NCBI RefSeq assembly: GCF_018448935.1
Contig: NZ_RCWC01000047.1
Location: 1-33,213 of the forward strand
Source of the DNA: Photorhabdus noenieputensis
Lineage (GTDB): Bacteria > Pseudomonadota > Gammaproteobacteria > Enterobacterales > Enterobacteriaceae
DNA: 33,213 bases
Reading direction: 5' to 3'
Shown here: piece after piece, positions 10,748-17,964 of the stretch
Numbering within the stretch: the first letter of the stretch is position 1
Layout of the letters: each line of letters opens with the position of its first letter
Notes under the pieces: generated by a model
Told to the model about the DNA's origin: nothing
What the model saw: the letters and a program-made list of their open reading frames with translations, nothing else
Databases searched by the model: none
Made by a program: the position numbers and the translations under genes

Positions 10748-11281
10748 ATGGATATGCTCACAGCAATTAACAAATTAGATGAGTTCAGCAAAATGGGAAG
10801 AGCCGTTTTCCTTTTACAGGATTTGGAAGTCATCTTTGCTGACGAGACTTCTCGAACATTGCAAAAATCTATTGATCGCCTCATCAAAGCCGGACTGTTA
10901 CTTCGCATTACCAAAGGGGTTTATGTCTATACGCGGGCCAGCATGGGGAGTTATCCCCTGGAGACTATCGCCAAAAATATCCGACGAGGCGAATATAATT
11001 ACATCAGCCTGGAGTCAGCTTTATCTCAATATGGGTTTATCTCACAAATCCCAATTGACCGCCTGACAATCATGTCTACTGGCAGAGCTGGAGAGTTTAA
11101 AACACCGTGGGGAGTCATTGAAATCACCCACACCAGCAGAGAGCCTAGCGAAATTCTGAAAGCAACATTAGAAAGCCGTGGCCCCCTGCGTATCGCAAAA
11201 AAAGAGACTGCTCTGCGTGACCAAAAAAGAGTGGGGAGGAATATGCATTTAGTTCAACTAGAGGAACTCAACTATGTCTAG
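10748..11281 (+). CDS. AbiEi-family type IV antitoxin (DUF6088-like)
   Basis: About 177 residues: an N-terminal winged-helix region (TSRTLQKSIDRLIKAGLLLRI followed by TKGVYVY) typical of AbiEi-type transcriptional repressor-antitoxins, then a C-terminal domain with YISLESALSQYGFIS, usual in this group. In type IV systems the antitoxin represses the operon and neutralises the toxin without forming a stable complex with it. The frame is open back into malM (10445), but those codons belong to malM in another frame. ATG at 10748 has an AGAGA upstream; 10754 and 10670 are alternatives. Its stop overlaps the toxin start by 8 bases. Confidence 0.85.
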   Translation: MDMLTAINKLDEFSKMGRAVFLLQDLEVIFADETSRTLQKSIDRLIKAGLLLRITKGVYVYTRASMGSYPLETIAKNIRRGEYNYISLESALSQYGFISQIPIDRLTIMSTGRAGEFKTPWGVIEITHTSREPSEILKATLESRGPLRIAKKETALRDQKRVGRNMHLVQLEELNYV

Positions 11282-12194
11282 CCACGTTAACTTTAACGCC
11301 ATTGTTGATGAAGTCATTGAACAAGACAGACTGGCAAACCTGAGGCCAGTTGTAGAAAAAGAACTGTTGCATTATGACATCCTGTTTTGTCTTTCTAAGG
11401 ACGGTTTACTCAAGGAGATTACCTTTCAGGGTGGTACATCGCTAAGGCTCTGCTACGGCTCTAACCGATTTAGCGAAGATCTGGATTTTGCTGGTGGGCG
11501 TGGTTTCTGTTCGGCTGATTTGAGTAGAATCAAAGAGTGTATCGAGAAATACCTGGGTGTACGATATGGGCTTGAGGTCACGGTAAAGGAACCGAATGAA
11601 CTACGAAACAAACCGGAGTATGCAGAAGTAAAAGTGGATAAATGGCAAATATCCGTCACTACTGCGCCTGAACGTAAAGACCTGCCAAAACAGCGCATAA
11701 AAATAGAAATCGCCAATATTCCTGCCTATACAAACACCCCCCGTTCATTGATAAGAAATTATTCAGTGTTACCCGACGGATATGCTGATCTCCTTGTGTC
11801 TGTCGAAACCCTGCCTGAAATCATGGCCGATAAGCTGATAGCATTCCCTGCTACTACATCTCAAATTCGATACCGCGATATGTGGGATTTATTATGGTTA
11901 AGTCAGCAAAATACAACACCAGACATAGAACTCATTAAAAGAAAAGTATCAGATTATCAGCTTGATAACTTTGAGGAATTGCTTCAAGCCAGAATCGACT
12001 CGATTGAAATTATTGTTGCTTCTGGTCACTTTCACAACGAGATGAGACGATTTATACCCGCACCTATATACGACAGAAGTGTAGGACAAGAAGCATTTTC
12101 CACCTATTTAACGACGAGCCTAAAGGAGTTGTTAACCACTGTGAAGAAAAGCCTGTATTCTTCAGGAGACAACTCCATTCCATTCAAGTTATAA
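11274..12194 (+). CDS. AbiEii/AbiGii-family nucleotidyltransferase toxin
   Basis: A 306-residue MenT/AbiEii-like toxin of the DNA polymerase-beta-type nucleotidyltransferase superfamily; characterised relatives add nucleotides to tRNA 3' ends or bind GTP and cause reversible growth arrest. Hallmarks are the GGTSLR nucleotide motif (53-58), the metal-binding DLD (69-71, in RFSEDLDF), a third acidic strand KIEI, and the C-terminal ADKLIAF...RYRDMWDLLWL block. It overlaps the antitoxin gene, so translation is coupled. AbiE systems can protect against phage. Location directly behind malM marks the edge of the accessory island. Confidence 0.9.
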   Translation: MSSHVNFNAIVDEVIEQDRLANLRPVVEKELLHYDILFCLSKDGLLKEITFQGGTSLRLCYGSNRFSEDLDFAGGRGFCSADLSRIKECIEKYLGVRYGLEVTVKEPNELRNKPEYAEVKVDKWQISVTTAPERKDLPKQRIKIEIANIPAYTNTPRSLIRNYSVLPDGYADLLVSVETLPEIMADKLIAFPATTSQIRYRDMWDLLWLSQQNTTPDIELIKRKVSDYQLDNFEELLQARIDSIEIIVASGHFHNEMRRFIPAPIYDRSVGQEAFSTYLTTSLKELLTTVKKSLYSSGDNSIPFKL

Positions 12195-12492
12195 CGATTA
12201 CATGTATTTTATGGCTGCTCTGGTGCCCTAGATTAAAATACCGCATTGCTGCCACTGAGCCGTTTGCAATGAATGCGACTTAAGGGTTCCTTCTATTTCC
12301 TTTGTTTGTTGAATCAATATCAGCCAGTATTCATAGAGTTGTTTCAAAACCCTGCATGCAATAGCAGTTAATCATTATTTACATCCTCAAGTACTTCAGG
12401 CAGCGGAGCGTTGCGGAAAAACGATGCCATACTCTGCTGCCAATCCTCCGATTTGACTAGAGATAAATAGTAACACTAATAACTGTCGTACA
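12195..12492. other. Gene-free stretch with possible gene remnants
   Basis: No intact gene. On the minus strand, 12368-12475 encodes a protein-like tail between stops (DWQQSMASFFRNAPLPEVLE within it), recalling C-termini of VapB/AbrB-type antitoxins but too short to assign. The adjoining minus-strand stretch 12228-12371 is open for about 47 codons in another frame without a start or ribosome site. These look like debris of a former small gene or gene pair between the AbiE module and the cassette. Confidence 0.35.
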
Positions 12493-13572
12493 TTAGATCT
12501 GATCTAATACAGGCAAAGCCTTAGTGATTCTTAACAGGAAATTATCTTCGTAAAGAAAGGCAATAGAATTTTTTATTGCTTGATAATCTCTTACTTTACA
12601 TTCGTCAATAATGAGTTGTAATTTTTCAGACAACTCAGGAATACTACCTGATTTATAAAGCTCACCATTTAAATTATTAATAATATCGTTCGGACCACAC
12701 TGGCAATCTGAACTTATACAGTAGATACCATAAGATATTGCTTCCGCTAATACCATGCCAAAGCCTTCATATTTTGAGGTTAAAATAAAAGCTGATACCT
12801 CTTTTATATTATCCATCACAAATTCCCACGGCTGATCTTGCCAACCATGCCAAATAATATTGTTATTTATATTAAGCTGTGAAGATAATTCTTTTAAATA
12901 ACCCTCATCATCACCAGAACCTACCATATGTAATTCCCAATGACCATGCAATTGTGAAAGCGCTAAAAACAGTTCAGTTATATTTTTTGATTTATAGGCA
13001 AGAATTCTGCCAACATATAAGAATCTGGCTATGTGTTTTGGTTGAGGAATGATAAAGGAGTTCATCTTAATAGGGTTGAAAATAAGATGAAGCTTATCCG
13101 TTTTTATCCCAAAAGATAACATTTGATCTCTTAAACCAGAACTGATTACAAGGTGTTCGTCGGCACAGCATAAATCTTTAATTTTCTGTGGGGTAGGATT
13201 TCTAATGGCAGTATGCAGCCAAGAATAAGTTTTTACCGGGAAATTAATCTTTTCACAAGAAAGTCGAGCAATATCACAGGATGTTGTGTCTAAACTTATT
13301 AGAATCTCGGGGTGAAATTTTTCTAATATCAAGGACAGCTCGCATGCAATATCCTGGCAAGATTCGCAATTGCTTGATGTTAAGGAGATATGTTGAGCAT
13401 GAGATAGCCAAGCACGATTCTCAATTATATTGGTTTCATTTAGTGATATGAAAATGAAATCAATTTCAATGTTGGCACGACCAATCAAATTGATTAAATT
13501 CGAACATACCGTTTCTACTCCACCATATCCATTCAAGAAAAGATCATGGTATATTATGAATATTTTTTTCAT
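12493..13572 (-). CDS. GT4-family glycosyltransferase
   Basis: A 359-residue retaining GT-B glycosyltransferase. N-terminal acceptor domain: MKKIFIIYHD plus a Gly-rich GYGGVETV loop (15-22), typical of GT4 enzymes. C-terminal nucleotide-sugar domain: FLYVGRI near 184-190 and an EX7E motif (E269, E277, in YEGFGMVLAEAISYG), followed by CGPNDII. The region resembles WaaB-like LPS galactosyltransferases as well as the MshA/BshA branch, so donor and acceptor are open. No membrane segments; cytoplasmic or membrane-peripheral. It is the last gene of the minus-strand cassette, 10 bases after the PIG-L gene; that pairing often means that it attaches an N-acetylated sugar which the deacetylase then trims. 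Very AT-rich. Confidence 0.88.
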   Translation of the reverse strand: MKKIFIIYHDLFLNGYGGVETVCSNLINLIGRANIEIDFIFISLNETNIIENRAWLSHAQHISLTSSNCESCQDIACELSLILEKFHPEILISLDTTSCDIARLSCEKINFPVKTYSWLHTAIRNPTPQKIKDLCCADEHLVISSGLRDQMLSFGIKTDKLHLIFNPIKMNSFIIPQPKHIARFLYVGRILAYKSKNITELFLALSQLHGHWELHMVGSGDDEGYLKELSSQLNINNNIIWHGWQDQPWEFVMDNIKEVSAFILTSKYEGFGMVLAEAISYGIYCISSDCQCGPNDIINNLNGELYKSGSIPELSEKLQLIIDECKVRDYQAIKNSIAFLYEDNFLLRITKALPVLDQI

Positions 13573-13582
13573 TACAAATCCT

Positions 13583-14362
13583 TTATTGAATTAACCAAAA
13601 ACGCTCTTGCACTTTTATTTCATTAATAGTTTTATGATATTTCCCCAATGAAATTAAAATATTTGATTCATTATCAAACAGAGGTTCTAGTTGAGTCTCA
13701 TAAAATAGGATGTTTTGCACTTTTTCTTTTAAATCAATATCCACCAATATAGCATGCTTATCAAATTTATTATTTCTTAATAAAGCACTTTCCAAACTAT
13801 CAGGGTTAATAATAGGGTATTCACCTAAAACATAGGGGAAATCTTCATAAAGCAATATTTTAAACTTACGTGAACCTTTTATATTATGTACAAGATTATT
13901 TATTATGATGTGGTCTACATGTCGACCTATTCCCAAAGGGGCATAGACATAATCAGGTTGATAATTTAACAATGTTTTGTCGATTAGCTCTTGAGCCATA
14001 TCGGATGCATAATCTGATTTATGTATCTGGCCACTATAAATCATGGCCGCATTTTTATACATAGGTTCACCGTATTGATCGGTTCTGTAAATGCAATCTA
14101 AAATTTTACCATGTATTGGAGTCGCTGATAATTTATTGCAAAAAGCGATATCTTCATTGGCTCGCTTTGCATAAAGTTTTATAAATGCATACATATTATC
14201 ATCATGTTCAGAGTGTGAATAATGAGATGTAAGATTTTTATCATATTCAGTAAAAAATGTTAAAACAACCACCTTTTGATTTTCTGAAACTAATTTATGT
14301 ATTAAACCGCCAGCGCTTAAAGCTGCATCGTCTAAATGAGGTGATAGAAATAGATGTATCAT
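13583..14362 (-). CDS. PIG-L (LmbE-like) family deacetylase
   Basis: A 259-residue Zn-dependent de-N-acetylase/amidase-like protein. The N-terminal motif is SPHLDDAALSAGG (7-19): H9 and D12 are predicted metal ligands and D11 the general base. The third ligand is in GRHVDH (147-151), and YEDFPY (172-177) is typical of this subfamily. Relatives (MshB, BshB, PIG-L, LmbE) remove acetyl from N-acetylglucosamine conjugates or cleave amides in sugar antibiotics. No signal peptide. It sits between the GT4 gene and the helical unknown, with near-zero spacing, so it is cotranscribed. Start by MIHLFLSPH, the usual distance to the first motif. The specific substrate is unknown. Confidence 0.88.
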   Translation of the reverse strand: MIHLFLSPHLDDAALSAGGLIHKLVSENQKVVVLTFFTEYDKNLTSHYSHSEHDDNMYAFIKLYAKRANEDIAFCNKLSATPIHGKILDCIYRTDQYGEPMYKNAAMIYSGQIHKSDYASDMAQELIDKTLLNYQPDYVYAPLGIGRHVDHIIINNLVHNIKGSRKFKILLYEDFPYVLGEYPIINPDSLESALLRNNKFDKHAILVDIDLKEKVQNILFYETQLEPLFDNESNILISLGKYHKTINEIKVQERFWLIQ

Positions 14363-14363
14363 T

Positions 14364-15110
14364 TTAAATCTCCATACAAAAGTTATTATATTTTATTTCC
14401 ATGAGTACAATATAAATAGCGGCCAGATCAATGCGTATCCCATCCCTGTTTTTTATAAAATCTGAGTTATCAATGTTTGAACTTTCTTGGGATTGAACTC
14501 TTTCATCATGGGCATAAAACTCTTTCATTATATCAAACCAGCCAGCATGGATTCTTTTTGCGGCAACTTCTATTACGCTGTCACTGTGGCCTAATATTGT
14601 CATTAAATCAGAAAAAATAGTATCGTTTGTAGAAAGTAAGGTTTCATAATTAAAATTATCAGACACAATATTATTGTCGTATGAATAAGTCTCTTTTATT
14701 ACTTCCGATATAATACTCAGGTCACTTATTATTAACCTTTTCTCAAATTTTTTCTCTTTTTCAGTGAATGCTTGATAAGGTTTTAAAAAATTAACTTGTA
14801 AGTCGTATTCAATCTCAAGTTTTTTTATTGAGTCTTGCATAGCAGTTTTATTATCGACTAAATATTTTGCACACCATAAGTCGTGTATACAAGAGGCAAG
14901 AATATCTAAATTATTATCCTGTCCCAAGAATATACATATTTCATAAAATAATTTAATCTGTGTATTATTTAACTGACGATGTAAAGTTATCTGGCTGGGA
15001 TTAAATATAAATGAGGCTTGCTTTAATCTTCTCTGAATCTCTTTGGTTAAGTATATTGAATTTAAATTGATTTTGCTCTCCAGCAGTTCTTTGTTATTTT
15101 CTTTACTCAT
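14364..15110 (-). CDS. Hypothetical helical protein
   Basis: I do not recognise this 248-residue protein. It is predicted almost entirely alpha-helical, charged and soluble, without signal peptide, membrane segment or cysteine motif. Two similar short motifs stand out: LASCIHDLWCAKYL (71-84) and AAKRIHAGWFDIMKEF (183-198), both with Ile-His-x-x-Trp. That spacing recalls the core helix of RyR-type domains, and suggests an internal duplication; this is a weak inference. It lies one base upstream of the PIG-L gene and 10 bases downstream of the nucleotidyltransferase gene, so it belongs to the same operon and may be an accessory or regulatory partner. Confidence 0.7.
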   Translation of the reverse strand: MSKENNKELLESKINLNSIYLTKEIQRRLKQASFIFNPSQITLHRQLNNTQIKLFYEICIFLGQDNNLDILASCIHDLWCAKYLVDNKTAMQDSIKKLEIEYDLQVNFLKPYQAFTEKEKKFEKRLIISDLSIISEVIKETYSYDNNIVSDNFNYETLLSTNDTIFSDLMTILGHSDSVIEVAAKRIHAGWFDIMKEFYAHDERVQSQESSNIDNSDFIKNRDGIRIDLAAIYIVLMEIKYNNFCMEI

Positions 15111-15120
15111 GATCTATCTC

Positions 15121-15747
15121 CTATCCTTTGTTCATTAACCTTATTTCCGTTGATGATATATCTAAGCGAAATAGATTTTCTGGAATAGATTCAAATAAAA
15201 ATCGATGTTCCTTTCTAATATTCACCAAATCATCAACAGTGTGATATTTATTATTAAAAAAACGTCCAGCCACCAGAAATCTACAATCATTACTCTTAAT
15301 TGTCATAAGAGATTCTTTTAATCCTTTCTCACCGCCATAATAAACAGGATTATTAATTTCTTGGCATAAATCAGCGCCAATGACAAAAATTGCTCCCTGA
15401 TAAATATGCGATTTCTCAGAGAAAATTTTAGCGTCACTTAAAACTATATCACCTTTCCCTTTGAATTGCCTGATCCTCTTGAAAATTTCATCGGTTGAAA
15501 TTGCAAGTTTTACCGCATTCTTAATTGACAATTCATAATATGGTTTCCTTTTAGTCATCGCTGTAGCGATTTGTTTTAATTCTTCATGGCCTTTATGAAG
15601 TGGATTGAAAGAACCAGATAAAATTAAAGTATCTTTCCAGTCTATATCTGTATCGTTAAAATCTCCATTTCTATCAATATGTATAGAATTCAACTTACCA
15701 TTAATTAAATTAATTAAATAACGCTCATCCTCGTTAGGCATATTCAT
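15121..15747 (-). CDS. NadD/NMNAT-like nucleotidyltransferase
   Basis: A 208-residue alpha/beta nucleotidyltransferase. After about 40 non-conserved residues comes GSFNPLHKGH (45-54) with the HxGH site (H51, H54), then GADLCQEI (124-131), and at the C-terminus ISSTEIR (197-203), the ISSTxIR phosphate-binding motif of NadD/NMNAT enzymes. Such enzymes transfer AMP (sometimes CMP) from NTP to a phosphate with release of pyrophosphate. The long N-terminal extension and AT-rich cassette context argue that it is not the housekeeping NadD; it may activate a sugar or nicotinate-like phosphate for the pathway. An ERIC element stands upstream, so it might head a separate transcript with the next three genes. 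Confidence 0.82.
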   Translation of the reverse strand: MNMPNEDERYLINLINGKLNSIHIDRNGDFNDTDIDWKDTLILSGSFNPLHKGHEELKQIATAMTKRKPYYELSIKNAVKLAISTDEIFKRIRQFKGKGDIVLSDAKIFSEKSHIYQGAIFVIGADLCQEINNPVYYGGEKGLKESLMTIKSNDCRFLVAGRFFNNKYHTVDDLVNIRKEHRFLFESIPENLFRLDISSTEIRLMNKG

Positions 15748-16151
15748 CTATATTCTCATATGTTATTACTGTTAATTAAACACATATCAATTCCTTATAT
15801 ACCCGTCATCTTTCAAGTTGCCTCTTTGTTGGCTGCACTCTCTCACCCCGGTCACATAGTTATCTATGCTCCCGGGGATTCGCTCCTTGCCGTCGCGATG
15901 CATCTTGAAATCCATAAGGTATATACTCAAATATTCTTAAATTCTACCATTGTATTATTTACCAATGGTGATTAATGATCCATTTTCACTCTTTTGAAAT
16001 AAATGTCAAATTGATTTCCCTAGTGATCGCCAAGCCGTCTGTTAGTGGTAATTTCTTGTTTTTTAACATTAAACCATGAACTATGAATGTTTTAATCGCA
16101 ACTCAGTTTATTGCTAAATTACCTGAACTGTTCTCATTAATTATCAGTATT
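15748..16151. other. 404-bp gap inside the cassette
   Basis: This gap splits the otherwise tightly packed cassette. It contains ERIC copy 2 (15798-15923). Between two minus-strand stops, 15986-16102 is open for 38 codons with a protein-like tail (MLKNKKLPLTDGLAITREIN within it), possibly the end of a lost gene. A plus-strand 33-codon hydrophobic frame near 16078-16180 has no ribosome site. No firm promoter was identified. Confidence 0.5.
15798..15923. repeat. ERIC element, copy 2 (126 bp)
   Basis: Same family and orientation as the copy at 460-586, starting TATACCCGTCA and ending GGTATA. It is one base shorter (a missing C in the TTCGCTCC segment) with scattered substitutions. It sits between the PLP-enzyme and nucleotidyltransferase genes, 51 bases before the latter's start, so the transcribed palindrome could act as an RNA-processing or attenuation element in the cassette. 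Confidence 0.92.
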
Positions 16152-17297
16152 TTATTTATAATTTTCCTTAGTGATTTTAATTAAGGCAGACTTTATTTTT
16201 AAAATATCTTCCATTGTATGCGACGTATCAAGGCTAACCCGAACAGCGCCATCAGGATACGTTCCGAATTTTTTATGCGCTAACGGTGCGCATTGCAATC
16301 CAGGACGGGTAATAATATTGTATTTGTTTTCTAGTATATAAGAGACTTCTCCGGGATGATAACCTTCTACCGTAAAAAGAATTGTTGGTAACCCGACTTG
16401 ATGTTTACAGATTAATTTGACCCTCTTTAATTGTGCTAGCTCATCTATAAGATTTATACGCAAAGTTTGTAATTGATTCTGAATATTCTCTATCCCAATT
16501 TTTTTTAAACGCCTGATAGATGCTAGCAATGAAAGTATGCCAATAGTGTTTTGTGTTCCTGATTCATATTTGTATGGTATGCCCGTTGGCTGTGTTGTCA
16601 ATCTTGATAATACACCTGTCCCACCCTGAACTAATTCACTATGAGAAAATCCATTATCAAGAATAAAGTACCCGCCAATACCTGATACTCCACCTAAACT
16701 TTTGTGCCCGCTAAAAACAAGGTAATCAATATTCCCTTTCGATAAATCAATTTCTTGTGAACCAAAAGATTGTGAGCCATCAACTAAAACCATTGCACCG
16801 TATAAATGTGCCAGTTTTCCTATCTCATCTATATTACAAAATGTACCAATAGTATTGGAGCAACTATGAATCACTAATAACTTAGTTTTCTTATTCTTTA
16901 ATAAAAACTCCAAATGCGACATATCAATTTCACCATCTGTCACATCGATAAATTGACTACTTACCCCAATGTCTTTTAAATGGTTTATCGGCCTAAGTAC
17001 TGAGTTATGTTCTAAATGGGTAGTAATGACATTATCACCTGGCTTAAGTGTACCTTTTAGACATTCGTTGAGTGAATACGTTGCTCCTGAGTTAAAAATT
17101 ACTGTCCCATGACCATTTAACTTTGTTTGTTCGATAAATTCGTGTCGGCACTCTTCAACGAGTTCAGTAACCTTTTTAGATTGTTGCGATAAAGATCGCC
17201 CTGGAGTTACGCCAAGAGTGTCTAAATACATATTTATTATATCTTTCACTTCTTGTGACTTTGGCCATGAAGTAGAAGCTACATCTGCATATAACAT
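16152..17297 (-). CDS. Cysteine desulfurase-family PLP enzyme (class V aminotransferase fold)
   Basis: A 381-residue fold-type I PLP enzyme of the group exemplified by the TIGR01977 'cysteine desulfurase family'. Visible residues: THLEHNSV (93-100; H97 stacks on PLP), VDGSQSFG with D174 and Q177, the Schiff-base lysine K199 in FSGHKSLGG, YESGTQN (244-250), and a candidate persulfide-forming cysteine C336 in RPGLQCAPLAHK. It would take sulfur from L-cysteine and leave alanine; some family members are C-S lyases or epimerases. No IscU, SufU or TusA partner is nearby, so it is unlikely to be a general Fe-S enzyme and may feed sulfur to this cassette's product. Overlaps the HIT-like gene by one base (TAATG-type junction). 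Confidence 0.87.
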   Translation of the reverse strand: MLYADVASTSWPKSQEVKDIINMYLDTLGVTPGRSLSQQSKKVTELVEECRHEFIEQTKLNGHGTVIFNSGATYSLNECLKGTLKPGDNVITTHLEHNSVLRPINHLKDIGVSSQFIDVTDGEIDMSHLEFLLKNKKTKLLVIHSCSNTIGTFCNIDEIGKLAHLYGAMVLVDGSQSFGSQEIDLSKGNIDYLVFSGHKSLGGVSGIGGYFILDNGFSHSELVQGGTGVLSRLTTQPTGIPYKYESGTQNTIGILSLLASIRRLKKIGIENIQNQLQTLRINLIDELAQLKRVKLICKHQVGLPTILFTVEGYHPGEVSYILENKYNIITRPGLQCAPLAHKKFGTYPDGAVRVSLDTSHTMEDILKIKSALIKITKENYK

Positions 17298-17953
17298 TAT
17301 CCAACCTCCATATGGTTACTAATATATGATTTGAATTTTTTAGCCGTCGCATCCATCTCCTTTATTCCTTCATTATCTCTCCAATCAGATCTTTCAGGCA
17401 CATTTAAACTATTTGCCAATACGGTTCTTATCATTCCTCTCTCAATGAAATCTGATTCACCTATCGTAAAAATATACTTATTACCACTATCTTCAACGTA
17501 AATATAGGGGCCAGCCTCACCGAACATCTCAAGTTCATCCAATGAGTCTATTGTATGCATTTTAAATTGATCCTTTAATTTATTATGCAGATCAATCTCG
17601 GTAGGGAAACAACATAAATGTGCATGATAACAATACTTTTGATTCGGGTCCATGATGATACAACCACCAGCTCGTCCATTTTCATAGCAAAGAGGATTGC
17701 TTATATTGTAATATTCTCGATAAAAATCATTTATTATATTCTTAAACTGTTTCAGTTCTTTTATTGCCTCTTCATCGTATATTTCTGCAAAACAACGGTA
17801 TCCTCCTAAACTAGTCTCACATTTATTGGTGGCAATTATTATATAGCCCTCAATTATCTGACCTTTAGGTACGAATACATAAAAATATTTTCCTTGTAAA
17901 AGTATTTTATCTTTTTCAAAGGAAGATTCTGGATGACAAAAAATACATCCCAT
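17297..17953 (-). CDS. HIT-like nucleotide-binding protein with CxxC motif
   Basis: A 218-residue protein resembling the HIT superfamily (nucleotide hydrolases and transferases). It begins with CIFC (C3, C6), a metal-binding pair typical of HIT/GalT-like proteins, and has CYHAHLCCFP (108-117) where the HIT motif H-phi-H-phi-H lies: H110 and H112 (the middle His, the usual nucleophile) are kept, but the third His is Cys114. The C-terminal 80 residues do not match a family I know. It could remove or transfer a nucleotidyl group, complementing the nucleotidyltransferase in the cassette. Its stop overlaps the PLP-enzyme start, implying coupled translation. Confidence 0.72.
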   Translation of the reverse strand: MGCIFCHPESSFEKDKILLQGKYFYVFVPKGQIIEGYIIIATNKCETSLGGYRCFAEIYDEEAIKELKQFKNIINDFYREYYNISNPLCYENGRAGGCIIMDPNQKYCYHAHLCCFPTEIDLHNKLKDQFKMHTIDSLDELEMFGEAGPYIYVEDSGNKYIFTIGESDFIERGMIRTVLANSLNVPERSDWRDNEGIKEMDATAKKFKSYISNHMEVG

Positions 17954-17964
17954 TTTAAACTCCT

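Noticed and set aside
15760-15975. 71-codon plus-strand open frame
   Set aside because: Most of it is the ERIC palindrome, which often gives spurious open frames.
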